Translations under genes and position numbers: made by a program
Shown: one piece after another, positions 34,601 to 46,240 of the stretch
Numbering within the stretch: the stretch's first letter is position 1
Layout: each line of letters begins with the position of its first letter
Notes under the pieces: generated by a model
What the model saw: the letters and a program-made list of their open reading frames with translations, nothing else
Told to the model about the DNA's origin: nothing
The model's database searches: none
NCBI GenBank assembly: GCA_026874595.1
Contig: CM049312.1
Coordinates: forward strand, 67,982,929-68,046,928
Direction: 5' to 3'
Length of the DNA stretch: 64,000 bases
Source: Sipunculus nudus
Lineage: Eukaryota; Annelida; Sipuncula; Golfingiida; Sipunculidae

Positions 34601-37600
34601 GAGTGGGTAGCCCTGGGGCAGCCTGTGTTGCCTATGTTTATCAAAATTTAACAGAAATGACAATTCAACGAAGACATCACTCACTGACACAGTCCTCAGT
34701 CGACATACACAGAACATAAAAACGTAGAAGTTGAACAAATATCACTGACACTGAATGGTTTACTTTTCAATCTCGATAAACGCAGAATGAAAACGCATTT
34801 AAAGTTACACTGATAGTTTTATATAAATTTTCAAACCCCCACATATCCATCCGCATGGGAAAATTGAATTCTATCAAGGCTATGACCACGGATCATGCAG
34901 TGTTTATTGAAATTGCAAATACTGTATAAAAACCTCTTTAAACCTATAATGTACGTTCTGAGCTCATAGCAAAACTAAATATACTTAAACCTACTCGTTA
35001 TTGTACCCTTTATATTGCATTCCAAATTAATTACATGTATTGCAAAGACTTTGCGTTCTTAAGTTTACGCACCAACAGCATTTCTTATTGAAAAACATCA
35101 ATACATTTTGAATGGAAGATGCATTATACCGACTGCCACTTTCTTTCAGATCCAATTTTCAGATCAGATTCTTTTCTATGATCCAATATAAAGCGTCGTA
35201 ATCCAAGCGTTTATGACAAATCGTGCACAGTCGAATGAAATATATAATAACGCATTTCAGAGAAAAAGCAAAATTATAACTTAGCATGGTGGTGACTTTA
35301 GAGCATACCTTGTGTGACAACATCTTCTACTTTCTCTCGTTGCACGTAGGCCAGATGACCTAATATGGAGAAAACCGCAAACCCGGCGAGGATACTGGTG
35401 CCGGAGTTTATTAAGGTAACAGGCAGAACATCCCTGGTAAAGGTATAAAAAAAAATAAAGTTAGGGTAACAATCATTATTGTTATGCCGATGTTTTAGCT
35501 GACAATTTTCAAAGTAAAAACTCGTGAGAGATATAAATATTGTGACAGCGGAAGTAGATTAATTTATAATACCAACTCCTTGTTGGTTAGAGTGGCCTAT
35601 TTCCGGGTCCGGTCAAGGTCGACCCATTTTGTTTGGAGCAGACCAAATACTTTGAAAATGTATGAATTGTTCGATATTACAGACCCATTACAACTATCAA
35701 AGTTGGCCAAGTTTGTAAAAATTATCATGTCTAGATTTAAGTAGTGGAGCAAACCTTAGTTTCATCAATTTATATTCTATAGGATTACATTCACATTTAT
35801 TTTAGTGCCTAGTTTTTTCTTTTGCACATAGTGTTACATATATAGCTGTTTATGTTGTCTATATCTTTTTTATGCACAGATTTAGTGTTACTCACAGTTG
35901 TCTACAGATGTTATTTTGCTCATGATGTTACGTATAGCTGCTTGTGTAGATTATAGAAACTTTCTTTAAGATAATGATTATATAGGTGTTCTTTGCTTAT
36001 AGATAATAGTAACTTTAATTAGTTCAAGCTCAACTACATGTCAGTATTATTTTATTAGCAATTATATGTAAGAATTATTTTGTATAAATGTTCTGCGTAA
36101 CAGCTATGTAACAAAAGGAAAAAAAGTGTATTTAGACACTTGTATCTTTGTAATAAAAACAGTTTTATTTTTGTCATTATACCAATTTAAATTCATATTG
36201 AATTGGATTATAAAATTTTTGATACACTAGTCAATATTTAAATATATCTCGTTATTTGCTGTAATTTTATACTTTTTTACATGGTTCCACTACCTCATGT
36301 ATTGTTTCATGTACATTGCCGTGTCATTTATGTATCATATCACATTGCATTGTCATTTTCCATGTATAGTGGCTTTATACTACAGATGTACAGAACTCTG
36401 TATACCTCGAAAGGGGTCTTTGAGTTGAATATATTATTATTATTATTATTATTATTGTGGCGTCAAGAGTGAGCATGCATTAATTATTGTAGGACAGCAG
36501 AGAATGTTAGGCATTAGATGTATGAGGAAAAACATATTAAACACGTTTAAGATGGGGGTGGGGGGGGGGGACAGGAGACCTTTAATAATTTTTTCTCAGA
36601 GGTAGTCATAATTTTTGTGCTGTTTGAGGAAATTGAATGTGTCAGTGCTGGTAGTGTGGGCATGGCTCGGCTGGTGGCGACATCTGTGGTGCACTATAGT
36701 AAACTTCAGAAGCTGTTCTTTAGCGGGGGGGGGGGGGGGGGGGGGGAAACGGGATACTGAACCCCCTGTTTTTTTCTGGGAAAAAATAAAAATTCAGGTG
36801 TTGATCTTGAGTTTGTTGTCTAACATGATGCCAAACACTCAATAGAAAAAAAAACTTTTCCAGTGCATCCAACATGTGCACCCTATATGATAATATAAAT
36901 GGCTTTGAAATACGTCCCTATAACCTATATTGGTATCACACCCTATACAGTAACTACTCTGTCTGTGTAAATAATTACTGTATAGTAATAACTATACGTG
37001 TATTATATTAATGATTCGATGAAAGTTAGAATACAACATATAAAACCGATTCAACATGTCTATCTGCACATGCCTTTGGCTAGCACCCGAGGTATCATTA
37101 GCCAAGAGTTAGAGTATGTCTCGCTTGATAAGGTTTTTGCTTGTCCTTCACTTGTCAAATGGTGACGTTACGGTATGCAGTATAAGTATGTAACATGAAG
37201 ACTAAAGGCATTAACTATCTTGCCACAGTAGAGGGCAAATTATGGTGCAAATGGTTCAATATAAAGTTGCAGACATCAGATAAGGTATATTAGAATATCA
37301 ATATTGAAGACAAAGGCCTTTCTATCAAACAACTGGTGATGTCTGGGATATAGACATTTTTGACGACGTTAAGATATACACTATAGATACACGGTCTGTT
37401 CTTGATTTAAAGGTAACGGGTACAAAAAAATTGCTGCCCGCAGTAATCATATAAAAATATACATGTCGCAAACAGGCAGGGAAGAACTTTAGATAAAGAA
37501 TAGAAGATAATTTACTTAATGCTATAAATGGGAAGAATCAGTTAGAAAGAACTTGCAAAGAACACATATGGTTTACAAACTTGAATAATTTGTTGTTGAT

Positions 37601-40600
37601 TAATATTCTCTTGCTGATTGAGACCAGAAGTTACTCAACTTCATAATAAAACGGTAAGAATTAAACAGAAAAAAATACTTACTTAAATATTCTATTGTTC
37701 TTCCTGTTGTAACTTGCAAAGGTTATCATAGAACCAAAGGAAATTCCAATAGAATTGAAGTTCTGAATTGCAGCATTTGTCCAGACCTAGAATAAGAAGG
37801 AAAGAATATTACTACCACTTAAAATTGAATATTAACTGTTTTTATATTCTTTGAGTGTATCATTTTTATGTGCATATTAAGATTTTCTATCGTTCTTCCG
37901 GGACAAATTCTCGACAAATTATTCTTAATGTCATCAAGGAGGTTATGTTTACACCCGTAGATTTTGTTCGTTTCTTTGTTAGCAAGATTATGCAAAACAT
38001 TATTGATCCGATTTCAACTTTTGACACGGGGATCATAAAATTATAAATTTGGATCATAATAAAGGTCTGATAGCCACATAAATTACTCTTGCAGACGCCA
38101 ACAATCCTTATATTTTTACACTAAAGGTAGAGTAGAAAGGCAGCGGCCTGGGAGGACCCCATGTTACCGTAGATCTATATCATAGGGGGGGGGGGTTCAT
38201 TAAGTTTTCTTTCCGTTGGCGGAGGTATGCGCTCCACTGAGTGCAGTGCTAGTTTTTATTTTTTATTATACGTACGGTAGGCTCCGCAAGTAGGTGCCAT
38301 CTTGGCTGGATGAAGAATCTGACACCATCGATGGCTCCCGGCAGAGTGAGTCCCCGAACCAGCAGGATTATGATAACTAAATACGGAAAGGTCGCTGTCA
38401 CATACACAACCTGTATTAGAACACGAACATTATTAAAAATCATGCATATGCCGGACAAAAGCTAAAATATAAAACGGTGATCATCTAGAAAAATGATATG
38501 TAATATATATGCGAAGCTAAAGAAAATCATTTGTATTGAAGTGTGTGTATTTGCATAGCTTCAGAACAAGAAGCTTGTAATTTTATTATTTGTAATGCAA
38601 CGAGTGACCTTTCACCTTTCCCCACCTTTGCATTCAACACCCTTGGGTTATGTGCTTCTCCTCTGTTGTCGTTTTCGCATTTACCATGTTTACTAACACC
38701 ATGTAGATAAACATGCACATATATCCGTCACAGAGGTGTTATAAGAAACCTTTCTTAAGAGGAATTACCTGCAGTTCATTAAAATGTACCATACGTAAGC
38801 CAGATATAACGTAAATGCTACAGATAAGACAGGAGAATAGCTGTCTTCTAGGAAATTTTGGATCTGCACAAACGTCTAATATGCGTTGGTTGCCTTTTGG
38901 TTCGCGAGGGGTTAATTTCGCTATATTCGCAAATGGAAATAATCGCGAATGTTAAACCCTTGGGAATAAGATGTCCCATCATCCAAGATGGGACATATCC
39001 ATCATCCAAGATGAACAAGATTGGACGATTCATCAGCAGAAAAAGGGTTAGTTATATGAAAACATGATTCATTAATCTGGAACCTAATCTATGCATGTAT
39101 GCATGTCCCCGCAAACACGCATTAATTATTGTTAAACGTCACCTCAAATATGTCAACTGTGACACAGGTCTCACTATATAATGCCTGTTACAGAAATGAG
39201 GGGGTATTGTAGGATTTATTTTCATTTTATAATAACCGCAAATACTGCACCAGCGGTTATTAGATTATATGTAGGTTCTGGTGCAATCACAAAAATGCAA
39301 TACTCGCGAATAGTTCAAAATAAAAAAAAAATATCGCGAAATTTCAGCCTCGCGAATATGAAGCCAACCGCAGTAAGTGCCCTCCGTCGGCATAAAATAA
39401 GGCTTATAGATTTATATTGCCAGTCTATAAAACAGTTGATTTCCAAGGGATCAGAATCACTATATAAAGAGACCTGTTATTTTTAAATTTAAATAATTTC
39501 AAATTGATCTCAATTGTGAATATATAGTATGTATATATAAATTATATGAATATGTATATTTTATGTATTTAGGAATGAATAATAAATGAAAATATGTTTA
39601 TAATAGATAATGCATTATCATAATATATATATAACAAGATGTTCTCAAACTGATATGAGAGTGAAAGTATTAATGTGAGTGTTCAGTTTTTTGTCCATGG
39701 GCAATGGTCAGTAAGGTCAAGGTGAAGGTGGGGGTTTACAGTATGATGTCACTGGCGATGCACTTTTGCCTTCCTGTTCACTCATCCCCTGGGGAGCATA
39801 CAACCAAAGCAGCCTTTTTAGGCGCTAAAGGGTTAATTGTTCAGCATTTGATTGCTGAATATGACCAGTACCCAGGGATTCCTAGGTGGAAAGAGCGCAC
39901 CCTTCTGGTAAAGACTTCGGTTACAAGTCTAAGGACAGACGGCGGTCAGTGCAGGAAGCGAACCAACAAGTCCTGCGCCTACCCAACGTTCCAGAACAAA
40001 ACTGGAAAATAAGAACCGCACAATTCCAGAATTATAACTGCAAATTTTTAATATACAACAGCATAAATAGAAGTCAGCTGCATGTTAAATATACTTTGCT
40101 GTTAATTGCTATAAGGGGTCGACGATTTAATTCAGCTAGCGAGTATCGGCTTTAAATTCGATATATCGGTTCGATTCCGGCAATCTCAATTATGATATTA
40201 TTCTGTCGGAGAGTTATGTCTATATATAATGTTCTCCTCTAATGATATTATGATAAATATTTTAATGCATCAATCATTTAAATCGACCAAATGATATTAA
40301 AATGTTTTTATACATCGCTGCACTATCGTATAATGTTGGTTAGTAGATGAAAAGTTAAACAACAGTGCCGCGTAAATCCTTTGTCTGGTTTATCTGTTCT
40401 TCAGTAAAATTCAGTATAACTGGGGCGTCAATATAGAGGGTGGGGTGGTATATAACCCCCCCCCCCCACTTTTCAGCAAAGGGGGGGGGGGGGGTTAAGT
40501 GGTAAGTGGTTCCAAATTTGATTACCATCGATAATCGACTTATTAATGGATCGATGCATCGAATATTGAGTGCAGTTTTAACCTAAATTCAGTGAAACCT

Positions 40601-41920
40601 TTTTTTTCAGTTTAAGTAGAAAGTTATACAGAAACAGGTTTATTGTGTAATAGTTTAACTTCCTTTTGCAAGTGCCTTAAATTTAAAGCTACGATTTTGA
40701 AATTTGCGGGGTATTTAAATCTTACGACAAAAGAAGGAAAACTGTATATATTCACCTGTTAATTTATTGGAAACTAACATCAAACACATATTTATTATTA
40801 TTTCACGAATATTTTCACTTGCACCAACAGCAATCCTTTTTTTCATATTATCGGTGCCTTCAGATTATGCAACTTCCGTTAACCAGGAATTCTCACATTT
40901 CAGCCAGTTATTCCGAGAAATTGAAGTTTGAATTAAATTACCATCAGATAAGATGAGCTGAATGCTATTGGCTTATTTATGTAGGTTGATATTTTGTATA
41001 TATTACCTTTCCAGTCCACCTGATTCCCTTCCAGAGACAGATGTACACTAATATCCAGGTGAGTAGTAGAATTAAGAGCAGGTCCCACCGTATTGGTCCC
41101 ATGTCGTGGATCCCGGAGCTCTGCTGCAACACGCGCCGCCTGGTGTCAAATAAATAAAACGTTAAGAATTCATATATGTGACTGATATTAATACGTAAAT
41201 CAATTCCTCTCTTAGTCCACTTCATGGTCATTATAATCTAGGGAGATATTCAATGCATTCACCACATTCGGAGAAATTCAAATTCATTCTGGAAGTCATA
41301 AGAGATTATAAGGAACAGAAGACACTGTGAAATGTGATTACGAAATGCACAAAATCCTACAAGTTGGGGAGGGGGGGGGGGGCGGTCATAACATGCGAGG
41401 AGGCCATTTGGTATATGCCAAAATCGAGAAGAACACAGCGTAGGCAGTAATTAAAGTTAATTATCATTGATTTATTATGCAAAAAAAAAACGCACACAAT
41501 TAAAATAAATAAATGGGTTCCATAGTTTAGGTTATAGGAAACTTTAATTCTGTATTTTCTCGAAAATCGCGAATTTGAAACCCTCGCGAAAAAAATGACA
41601 ACTACAGTATTCGCCGATCGATGGGTACATTACAGTGCTGCCACTCTGGACTTTACAAAAAACAAACTACAAGATTTTACATAAAAGAGTACAGAATTGT
41701 CTGAATAAAAGTTTGAAGAAGTATAAATCATCGTAAACTGTACAAGCAAGTTTAATATTTATGTTTCGCTTTGAGAGAAGCAAGAGGTTTGATATTTATC
41801 AGCTATTCAAAATTTAAAACATATGAATCCTAAGTGTTCCAATTTTCGATCATTTTCTTGAGCCAATCTCCGCTCGAAAAAATTGATATTATTATGAAAT
41901 GCTTACAAAGCATATAATAA

Positions 41921-41979
<59 letters not shown>

Positions 41980-42927
41980 TGCCTATATATATTAATATAT
42001 AAGTATGTGAGTATAGGCTATAAAATAATTTCCCATAAGATAAAGATTTGAGAAAAAAAAAGAAAAAAACATTATTAATACCTAACAATAAATTTACATA
42101 AAACAACTTTTATGAATAAAGCGTATAACAGCCCATACCTGTAAAAAAGTATAGAGTAACAACACCGAGATATTGATTTTACAAATTATTAATTAACGTA
42201 TAAATATATATATATATATATAGAAGGTAGAGTTACCCTCCGATGTAAAGTGCTCTATGGCCTACAGACTAGGCCAGAGCGGTATAACTCTGGAGAAAAA
42301 CAACACTGTTAATTCACAACAGTCTGTTTCACGGGATGCGACCCGATCATCAGGTTAATGTGGTTAGAATGAAGCTAACGGCGTGGTTGGTATGTATATT
42401 GTGTATTTTCATAGTATATGTGTATTTTTATCATATGTATACTACTGATATGTTCACTGCTCCAAGACCCTATTAGAAATCAGTTCAATATGCTAATTGA
42501 GCATCCTGGTATATATCTTTGTATTATATATAAAATTTACAACAATAAATATCCTCTTTGCCCCGCCCTGTTATGTTCCAGTTTCGCACGTGTACCTAGC
42601 CATGACAACATGACACTCAGGCCTTCGGAAATAAACTGATCGTCTTCAGTATATCTAAAATCGACGTTCGGGGTGACAAGCTGTCGCTAACGTGTACCCC
42701 GACCAATCCTATTGTGCACCCGAGGACAATAGGATCAGTGTCAGTGTTTCACATGCCCCCCCCCCCCCCCCCCCCCGAATCGCACAAAGCATAATCTCGT
42801 AATCTCGTAAAGTCTCGGCTTTTCAAACCACGCCGTTAGCTTCATTCTAACCACATTCACCTGATGATCGGGTCGCATCCCGTGAAACAGACTGTTGTGA
42901 ATTAACAGTGTTGTTTTTCTTCAGAGG

Positions 42928-42994
<67 letters not shown>

Positions 42995-45595
42995 ATATGC
43001 TTATATACGCGTTCATTATTTGTATGGGTTACACAGTATCACAATGTATTGCTGTACATATTGGGATGACACGGGACTGCCATCAGCGTGTATGTGAGTG
43101 TGTGTTTATATTTACTCGAAGAACTCGGTGGTTGACGTCACGCTGTCATTTGGTTTGGTCATGTTCATGTTTCCAGACCAGCAGTTCGGGGTGTTCCATG
43201 TGTTGTTACAATGTAGCCATGGCAACCGAGCCTGAAACGTGCTGAAGAGGTAGTAGAATGCCCACGTCATGATGACGTTGTAATACGTCACAAACAGGAA
43301 CGAGAGAACGACAGTAGCTGCTCCAGCACCTGAAAAAAAATATAAATTAGGAAAAATTATGGGCGTGTTTTGGCGCTCTAACCATAGTTTGGCGCTCTAA
43401 CCATTTGGTGCGTGTTGGCGCTCTGGTTCAGGGTTTTGGTTGAACCAGTGTCGGACCAAGCTGAACCGAGAACGGTTGTTGGTTCTCCGCAGACAGAGGA
43501 TGGTATATCAGGCCCTCATATAAAAATAAAGTTCCGGGGCCTATACATCAGTGGACGTGTTCCTGGATCAAGCATAAGTGTAATTGGGCACTGAGTGCAA
43601 ACGGGTTGAAACCCAGTCGCTTCAGGTTCATCTAGACTGGTACCCTGCTCTATTATGGCCCTCAGCCAAGCATAGAGACAGGCGTACAACGCCATCTTAA
43701 GTACTCCTAGTTGCAACTCCTGACTAACCTGTAGACTGGTTCCAACTCCAGTATGCACGCTCATACCGGTTGCCATGGACGTTCACGCGATCCTGGTTGG
43801 TTATCCGTGAAGATTTCTTATAAAATAACTTTCTTTAGTTATTTCTAGTTTTCAAATATTTAAGAATGAGTTGTTGCACAAAAAGTGAATAATGGATGTA
43901 TAGATAATACGATATACTGAATCTTTGATATTCCACTGTATGTAGCAGTGATTTATTATTAATACCTATTAATCTTATCATTATGTCACACGTTATGTAC
44001 AGCCAACCTTTGGTAACTTCTCTGAACAAACGAAATGCTTATTTTTATCATATATAATACATACTGGAGTTGGAACCAGTCTGCCAGGGGTACAAACGAT
44101 GGCGTTGTACGCCCGTCTCTATGACTGGCCTAGAGCAGCGGTGCCATAATAGAGCGGGGTACCAGTCTAAGGTTCATCTTGCCTTGAAAAACACAATACC
44201 ACAACAAGCTTTATAGGGAAAATCGGCCGGATAAACCATCTCATTTTAGGTCTTAAACCAACTTCTCTTCATAACAAAAACACCTGCATATTTTAAGTAA
44301 CGCGACAAATGCTGACACTGATTTTCATTTTGTTTTCGACCAAGCAGTGTTTTAGTGCAATCCAGTTACCAGCTTCTGTTCACAACCGATCGAACAACTC
44401 GCCAAAACGGACCCTATATGTCTGCAACCCTCCATTGCCCCCTGCAGCCCTCCTTGAGATTTTCATAGGGTTCCGTTCTTGATTGCGTGGGTTACATTGT
44501 GTTCCATGATTTTCATTAGGGGTCCACCCCCCCCCCCCCCCAAAAAAAAAAGTTGTCCCATATCCAAATACTGATACAGAAATAAACTCATTTACCCCAG
44601 TCAACCTCCTGTCACTACATAGGGGGGGGGGGGAGCTTAATAGTGAAATTGGGTATAAAGAGTGTATACCCCAAAACCATGCACCATTCAAGTAATGTTC
44701 AAACTTAACCTTTATTATCCATCGTATTAGTCAAAGTAATAATTAAATGTAGTAGATTGACAAAAAGGTAATTAGAGCTGTTTCACCTGAAATGGATACA
44801 CTGGTGGTATCTTAAATAAAAGCTGTATAAATACACCCATTCCAATTCAAACATAACAAACTGTCATTTTCTCCCCAAAACTAAGATGACCGCCATATTA
44901 ACGGATACATCATACATTTATTTATACTTACATGTGAATGCAAGGTACTATCGCTCATGATATCAATTTAGCAAACATGGGGTTTGAATCAATTTGTCAA
45001 GCATATATTAGACTCGCATATATGTCCACCCAGCATTACAAATGGGTACCGGATTAAGTGCGATTTGCGTTTGGCGGGTGGTTGGGCTCTTGGCGTTATC
45101 AGGAAGCTGATAAATTGTAAGGTCTTCTGAGTAAGTTATTGGAACTGTTACTTTTTTCATTTTTGTTTCTATGTATAGAACCATCTTGTTGACTCAGATA
45201 TTTTTACCAAAGTACTCGTTTACCTTGAAGGAAGGGACATATTGCCTGCAGCGCCCCCACCGGTCCCAGACTGGTCATCTGTCCCATGCCGTACTCCAGG
45301 TACAGCAGCGGGATACCCACGAATATCAACATGATGAAATACGGGATCAGGAACGCACCTGTCGTTAAATATGTAAAATATATGTTAATTTATAAAAGGT
45401 GATAATATTTATGAGTGTTAATATATGTTTTACGCTAATGTATCACAAGAAAATTTCCTTTATACTGAAATCTATTTATTATATATCTACGAGTGTTTTT
45501 AATTTCACATCTACAAACAACAACAGCAAAGATAACAATAGCAATGGCAAAAATGATAATAATAATTACAAAAAAAAAACAACAACAACAACGAC

Positions 45596-45635
<40 letters not shown>

Positions 45636-46219
45636 GTAAAAGGAATGATTATGATGATTATAACAATGATAATAATAATTATGATAAAAATAATAATAAT
45701 AAATAAGTACATTGTTTAAAGTTATTTCAGTTGTAAGGTTGTTTTATTATAATACTTAATATTACCATTCTTCCAACGGAAAAATTATACCCAAGTCAAG
45801 CCTGATCTGCATATATGTCAACAAATTAACTATGGCATGTCCAAATTTAAGGAACAATGGCTGTAGAGAGTAAGATTTATTTATAAACTATTTATTTGTG
45901 GGATTTGTATACTACATTGTATTAATAAAACGGAAATGACGTCACCTCCGCCGCTTGAGTAACATAGATAGGGGAAGCGCCATAGGTTGCCCAGTCCCAC
46001 AGCGTTTCCGACACACGCCAAAATAAATTCTGCTTTGTTGGACCATTGTTGGCGGCCGGGTTGGTGTGGGGACGAGTCGGCTTGGCTCACTTGAGTAGAT
46101 GGCGTTGTTTCTTGCACGGAACTGTATGCAGGGGGTTCCCCTTGGTTCTCTGACGTAATGTTGCCGTCGCCCGGCCAGGCCGACATCGTGACCTCGTAGG
46201 TTTTCTTACGTAAACTCAT
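30864..46219 (-). CDS. SLC6-family Na+/Cl- coupled transporter, complete, 12 coding exons
   Basis: This is a plasma-membrane symporter of the neurotransmitter/amino-acid transporter family. Joining exons 46219-45946, 45358-45224, 43329-43116, 41139-41007, 38410-38276, 37786-37683, 35433-35309, 34557-34445, 33361-33221, 32609-32510, 31953-31853 and 31193-30864 gives 1905 nt, i.e. 634 residues plus stop; every junction is GT/AG and phase-consistent. The TM1 signature [13 protein letters not shown] is present. The TM1 position that is Asp in monoamine carriers is Gly here, which points to an amino-acid or similar zwitterionic substrate. Chloride-site residues are conserved: Tyr of IPYF in TM2, Gln and Ser of QNFNS in TM6, Asn and Ser of NSGTS in TM7. 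The Na+-site segment AVDSQFAS is present in TM8. Extracellular loop 2 has the paired cysteines and N-glycosylation sequons. Length is normal for the family. Substrate and subfamily cannot be fixed by eye; glycine/neutral amino acid or an invertebrate-specific clade are the options. Confidence 0.95.
31637..31663. repeat. (TA)n microsatellite in SLC6 intron 11
   Basis: About 13 units, preceded by CA-rich sequence. Confidence 0.9.
31853..31953 (-). CDS. SLC6 coding exon 11: TM11
   Basis: Encodes [16 protein letters not shown], the conserved cytoplasmic link between TM10 and TM11, then TM11 ([16 protein letters not shown]). Acceptor tttacag, donor TTA|GTAAGT, phase 0. Confidence 0.92.
32510..32609 (-). 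CDS. SLC6 coding exon 10: TM10
   Basis: Encodes [20 protein letters not shown] and the rest of TM10, ending [10 protein letters not shown]. The acidic residue of QIIDKYSSG lies in the extracellular-gate region of the family. Acceptor ttttcag, donor TATG|GTATGT, phase 1. Confidence 0.93.
33221..33361 (-). CDS. SLC6 coding exon 9: end of TM8 and TM9
   Basis: Starts [15 protein letters not shown], completing TM8, then [18 protein letters not shown] (TM9) and FPCITH. 47 codons, phase 0 on both sides. Acceptor tttacag, donor CAT|GTGAGT. Confidence 0.93.
34445..34557 (-). CDS. SLC6 coding exon 8: loop 4 and first half of TM8
   Basis: Encodes [19 protein letters not shown] (extracellular loop 4) and [19 protein letters not shown] (TM8). 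The intron splits the conserved VDSQ|FAS sodium-site motif exactly between codons. Acceptor gttgcag, donor CAG|GTTGGT. Confidence 0.93.
35309..35433 (-). CDS. SLC6 coding exon 7: TM7 and start of loop 4
   Basis: Completes the Lys codon and reads [19 protein letters not shown], the TM7 segment with the conserved Asn and Ser of the chloride/Na1 region, then [13 protein letters not shown] and the start of extracellular loop 4. Acceptor ttaccag, donor CAAG|GTATGC, phase 1. Confidence 0.93.
35434..37682 (-). other. SLC6 intron 6, no embedded gene
   Basis: AT-rich. Contains (ATT)n at 36425-36456 and a long poly-G tract at 36725-36746. No transposon end recognised. Confidence 0.6.
37683..37786 (-). 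CDS. SLC6 coding exon 6: TM6
   Basis: Encodes [18 protein letters not shown] and [18 protein letters not shown]6 is the half-unwound substrate-binding helix. Gln and Ser of QNFNS sit where chloride ligands lie in this family, and ASYN closes the helix. The unwound segment reads SIGISFGS rather than the Trp-containing form typical of vertebrate GlyT. Donor AA|GTAAGT, phase 2. Confidence 0.93.
38276..38410 (-). CDS. SLC6 coding exon 5: TM5 and extracellular loop 3
   Basis: Starts [20 protein letters not shown] (TM5), then [16 protein letters not shown], the family's extracellular loop 3 segment, ending LLAEPT. Exactly 45 codons. Acceptor taatacag; donor ACC|GTACGT. A second GT four bases downstream would break the frame. 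Confidence 0.93.
38880..39375. mobile_element. CGCGAA-rich MITE in SLC6 intron 4
   Basis: Left end ...GTTGGTTGCC followed by GGTTCGCGAGGGGTTAATTT; right end CGCGAATATGAAGCCAACC. The ends are mutated relative to the copy at 2455 and the centre is different. Non-coding. Confidence 0.65.
39690..40150. repeat. Probable dispersed repeat in SLC6 intron 4
   Basis: GC-richer block with 'tcactcatcccctggggagc' and 'aaagggttaattgttcagca', followed by a possible B-box-like 'cggttcgattccgg' at 40168. A 102-codon frame on the plus strand has no family features. A repeat or SINE relic is more likely than a gene. Confidence 0.3.
40419..40500. mobile_element. CAGGGGCGTCAAT-family fragment with C and G runs
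   Basis: 'ggggcgtcaatatagagggt' followed by a C run and then a G run, as in the related copies at 51597 and 58430. Confidence 0.55.
41007..41139 (-). CDS. SLC6 coding exon 4: end of loop 2 and TM4
   Basis: Completes a Glu codon and reads [19 protein letters not shown], the conserved segment before TM4. TM4 ([17 protein letters not shown]) and KGIRWTGK follow. Acceptor acaccag, donor AAG|GTAATA, phase 0 out. Confidence 0.93.
41560..41612. mobile_element. CGCGAA-type MITE, right-end fragment
   Basis: Carries 'aaatcgcgaatttgaaaccc', 'tcgcgaaaaa' and a decayed end 'caactacagta'. Lies in SLC6 intron 3. Confidence 0.5.
41928..41976. repeat. (TA)n microsatellite in SLC6 intron 3
   Basis: About 24 units. 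Confidence 0.96.
42223..42935. mobile_element. Fold-back element in SLC6 intron 3
   Basis: The left arm (42296-42390: 'acagtctgtttcacgggatg', 'cgacccgatcatcaggt', 'gaatgaagctaacggcgtgg') is repeated inverted at 42826-42925. The ~435-bp centre is unrelated and contains a poly-C run (42757-42776). Both outer sides abut (TA)n arrays. The outer left part is shared with 6943-7040. No coding capacity. Confidence 0.85.
42929..42998. repeat. (TA)n microsatellite
   Basis: Begins directly at the truncated right arm of the fold-back element. Confidence 0.96.
43116..43329 (-). CDS. SLC6 coding exon 3: TM3 and extracellular loop 2
   Basis: Encodes TM3 ([19 protein letters not shown]) with the family Tyr pair, then extracellular loop 2 with [16 protein letters not shown]. 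The two cysteines match the family's loop disulfide, and NNT, NMT and NDS are candidate N-glycosylation sites. Acceptor tttcag; donor GA|GTAAAT creates a stop if read through, so the splice is required. 214 nt, ending in phase 2. Confidence 0.93.
43620..44187. mobile_element. Long inverted repeat in SLC6 intron 2
   Basis: 'ctgctctattatggc', 'catagagacaggcgtacaac' and 'gactggttccaactccagta' at 43645-43765 recur inverted at 44064-44160 ('gttgtacgcccgtctctatg', 'gccataatagagcggggtac'). About 300 bp of unrelated AT-rich sequence separates the arms. Likely a fold-back or MITE-type insertion. Confidence 0.8.
44519..44635. repeat. Poly-C/poly-A and poly-G tracts
   Basis: A C run and A run at about 44525-44552 are followed by a G run at about 44622-44634. 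They may mark ends of an unidentified element. Confidence 0.6.
45224..45358 (-). CDS. SLC6 coding exon 2: TM2 and first intracellular loop
   Basis: Begins by completing the Gly codon of exon 1 and reads [17 protein letters not shown], the TM2 segment with the conserved Tyr of the chloride site. It continues through [17 protein letters not shown] to CPFLQG. Acceptor cgacag and donor G|GTAAAC are clear; 135 nt, phase 1 in and out. Confidence 0.93.
45520..45700. repeat. (AAT)n-rich microsatellite in SLC6 intron 1
   Basis: Pure (TAA)n at 45596-45635 with flanking imperfect AAC/AAT units. The open frame across it is repeat-driven. Confidence 0.9.
45946..46219 (-). CDS. SLC6 coding exon 1: N-terminal tail and TM1
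   Basis: Encodes residues 1-91 plus one base. The ATG at 46219 is the first in frame and lies 13 bases after an acceptor (tttgtttcag, AG at 46234-46233), so a non-coding upstream exon exists. The cytoplasmic tail (about 60 residues) is rich in Ser, Thr, Gln and Pro and contains PPAY at residues 29-32, a PPxY-type WW-domain ligand. TM1 (about 64-88) ends in [13 protein letters not shown]. The exon ends in GGA G|GTGACG. Confidence 0.93.
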
Positions 46220-46231
46220 GGCTGCTGTTTA

Positions 46232-46240
46232 TCTGAAACA
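46232..46240 (-). promoter_or_regulatory. Splice acceptor of an upstream 5' UTR exon (SLC6)
   Basis: Minus strand tttgtttcag ends at 46233, just before the 13-base leader ATAAACAGCAGCC and the ATG. This implies a non-coding first exon and promoter to the right of 46240. I could not locate that exon. Confidence 0.6.

Noticed and set aside
39704-40012. 102-codon plus-strand frame as a gene
   Set aside because: Lies in an SLC6 intron, lacks any motif, and its sequence style suggests a dispersed repeat.
45399-45719. 106-codon plus-strand frame in SLC6 intron 1
   Set aside because: Driven by (AAT)n repeats; no protein features.
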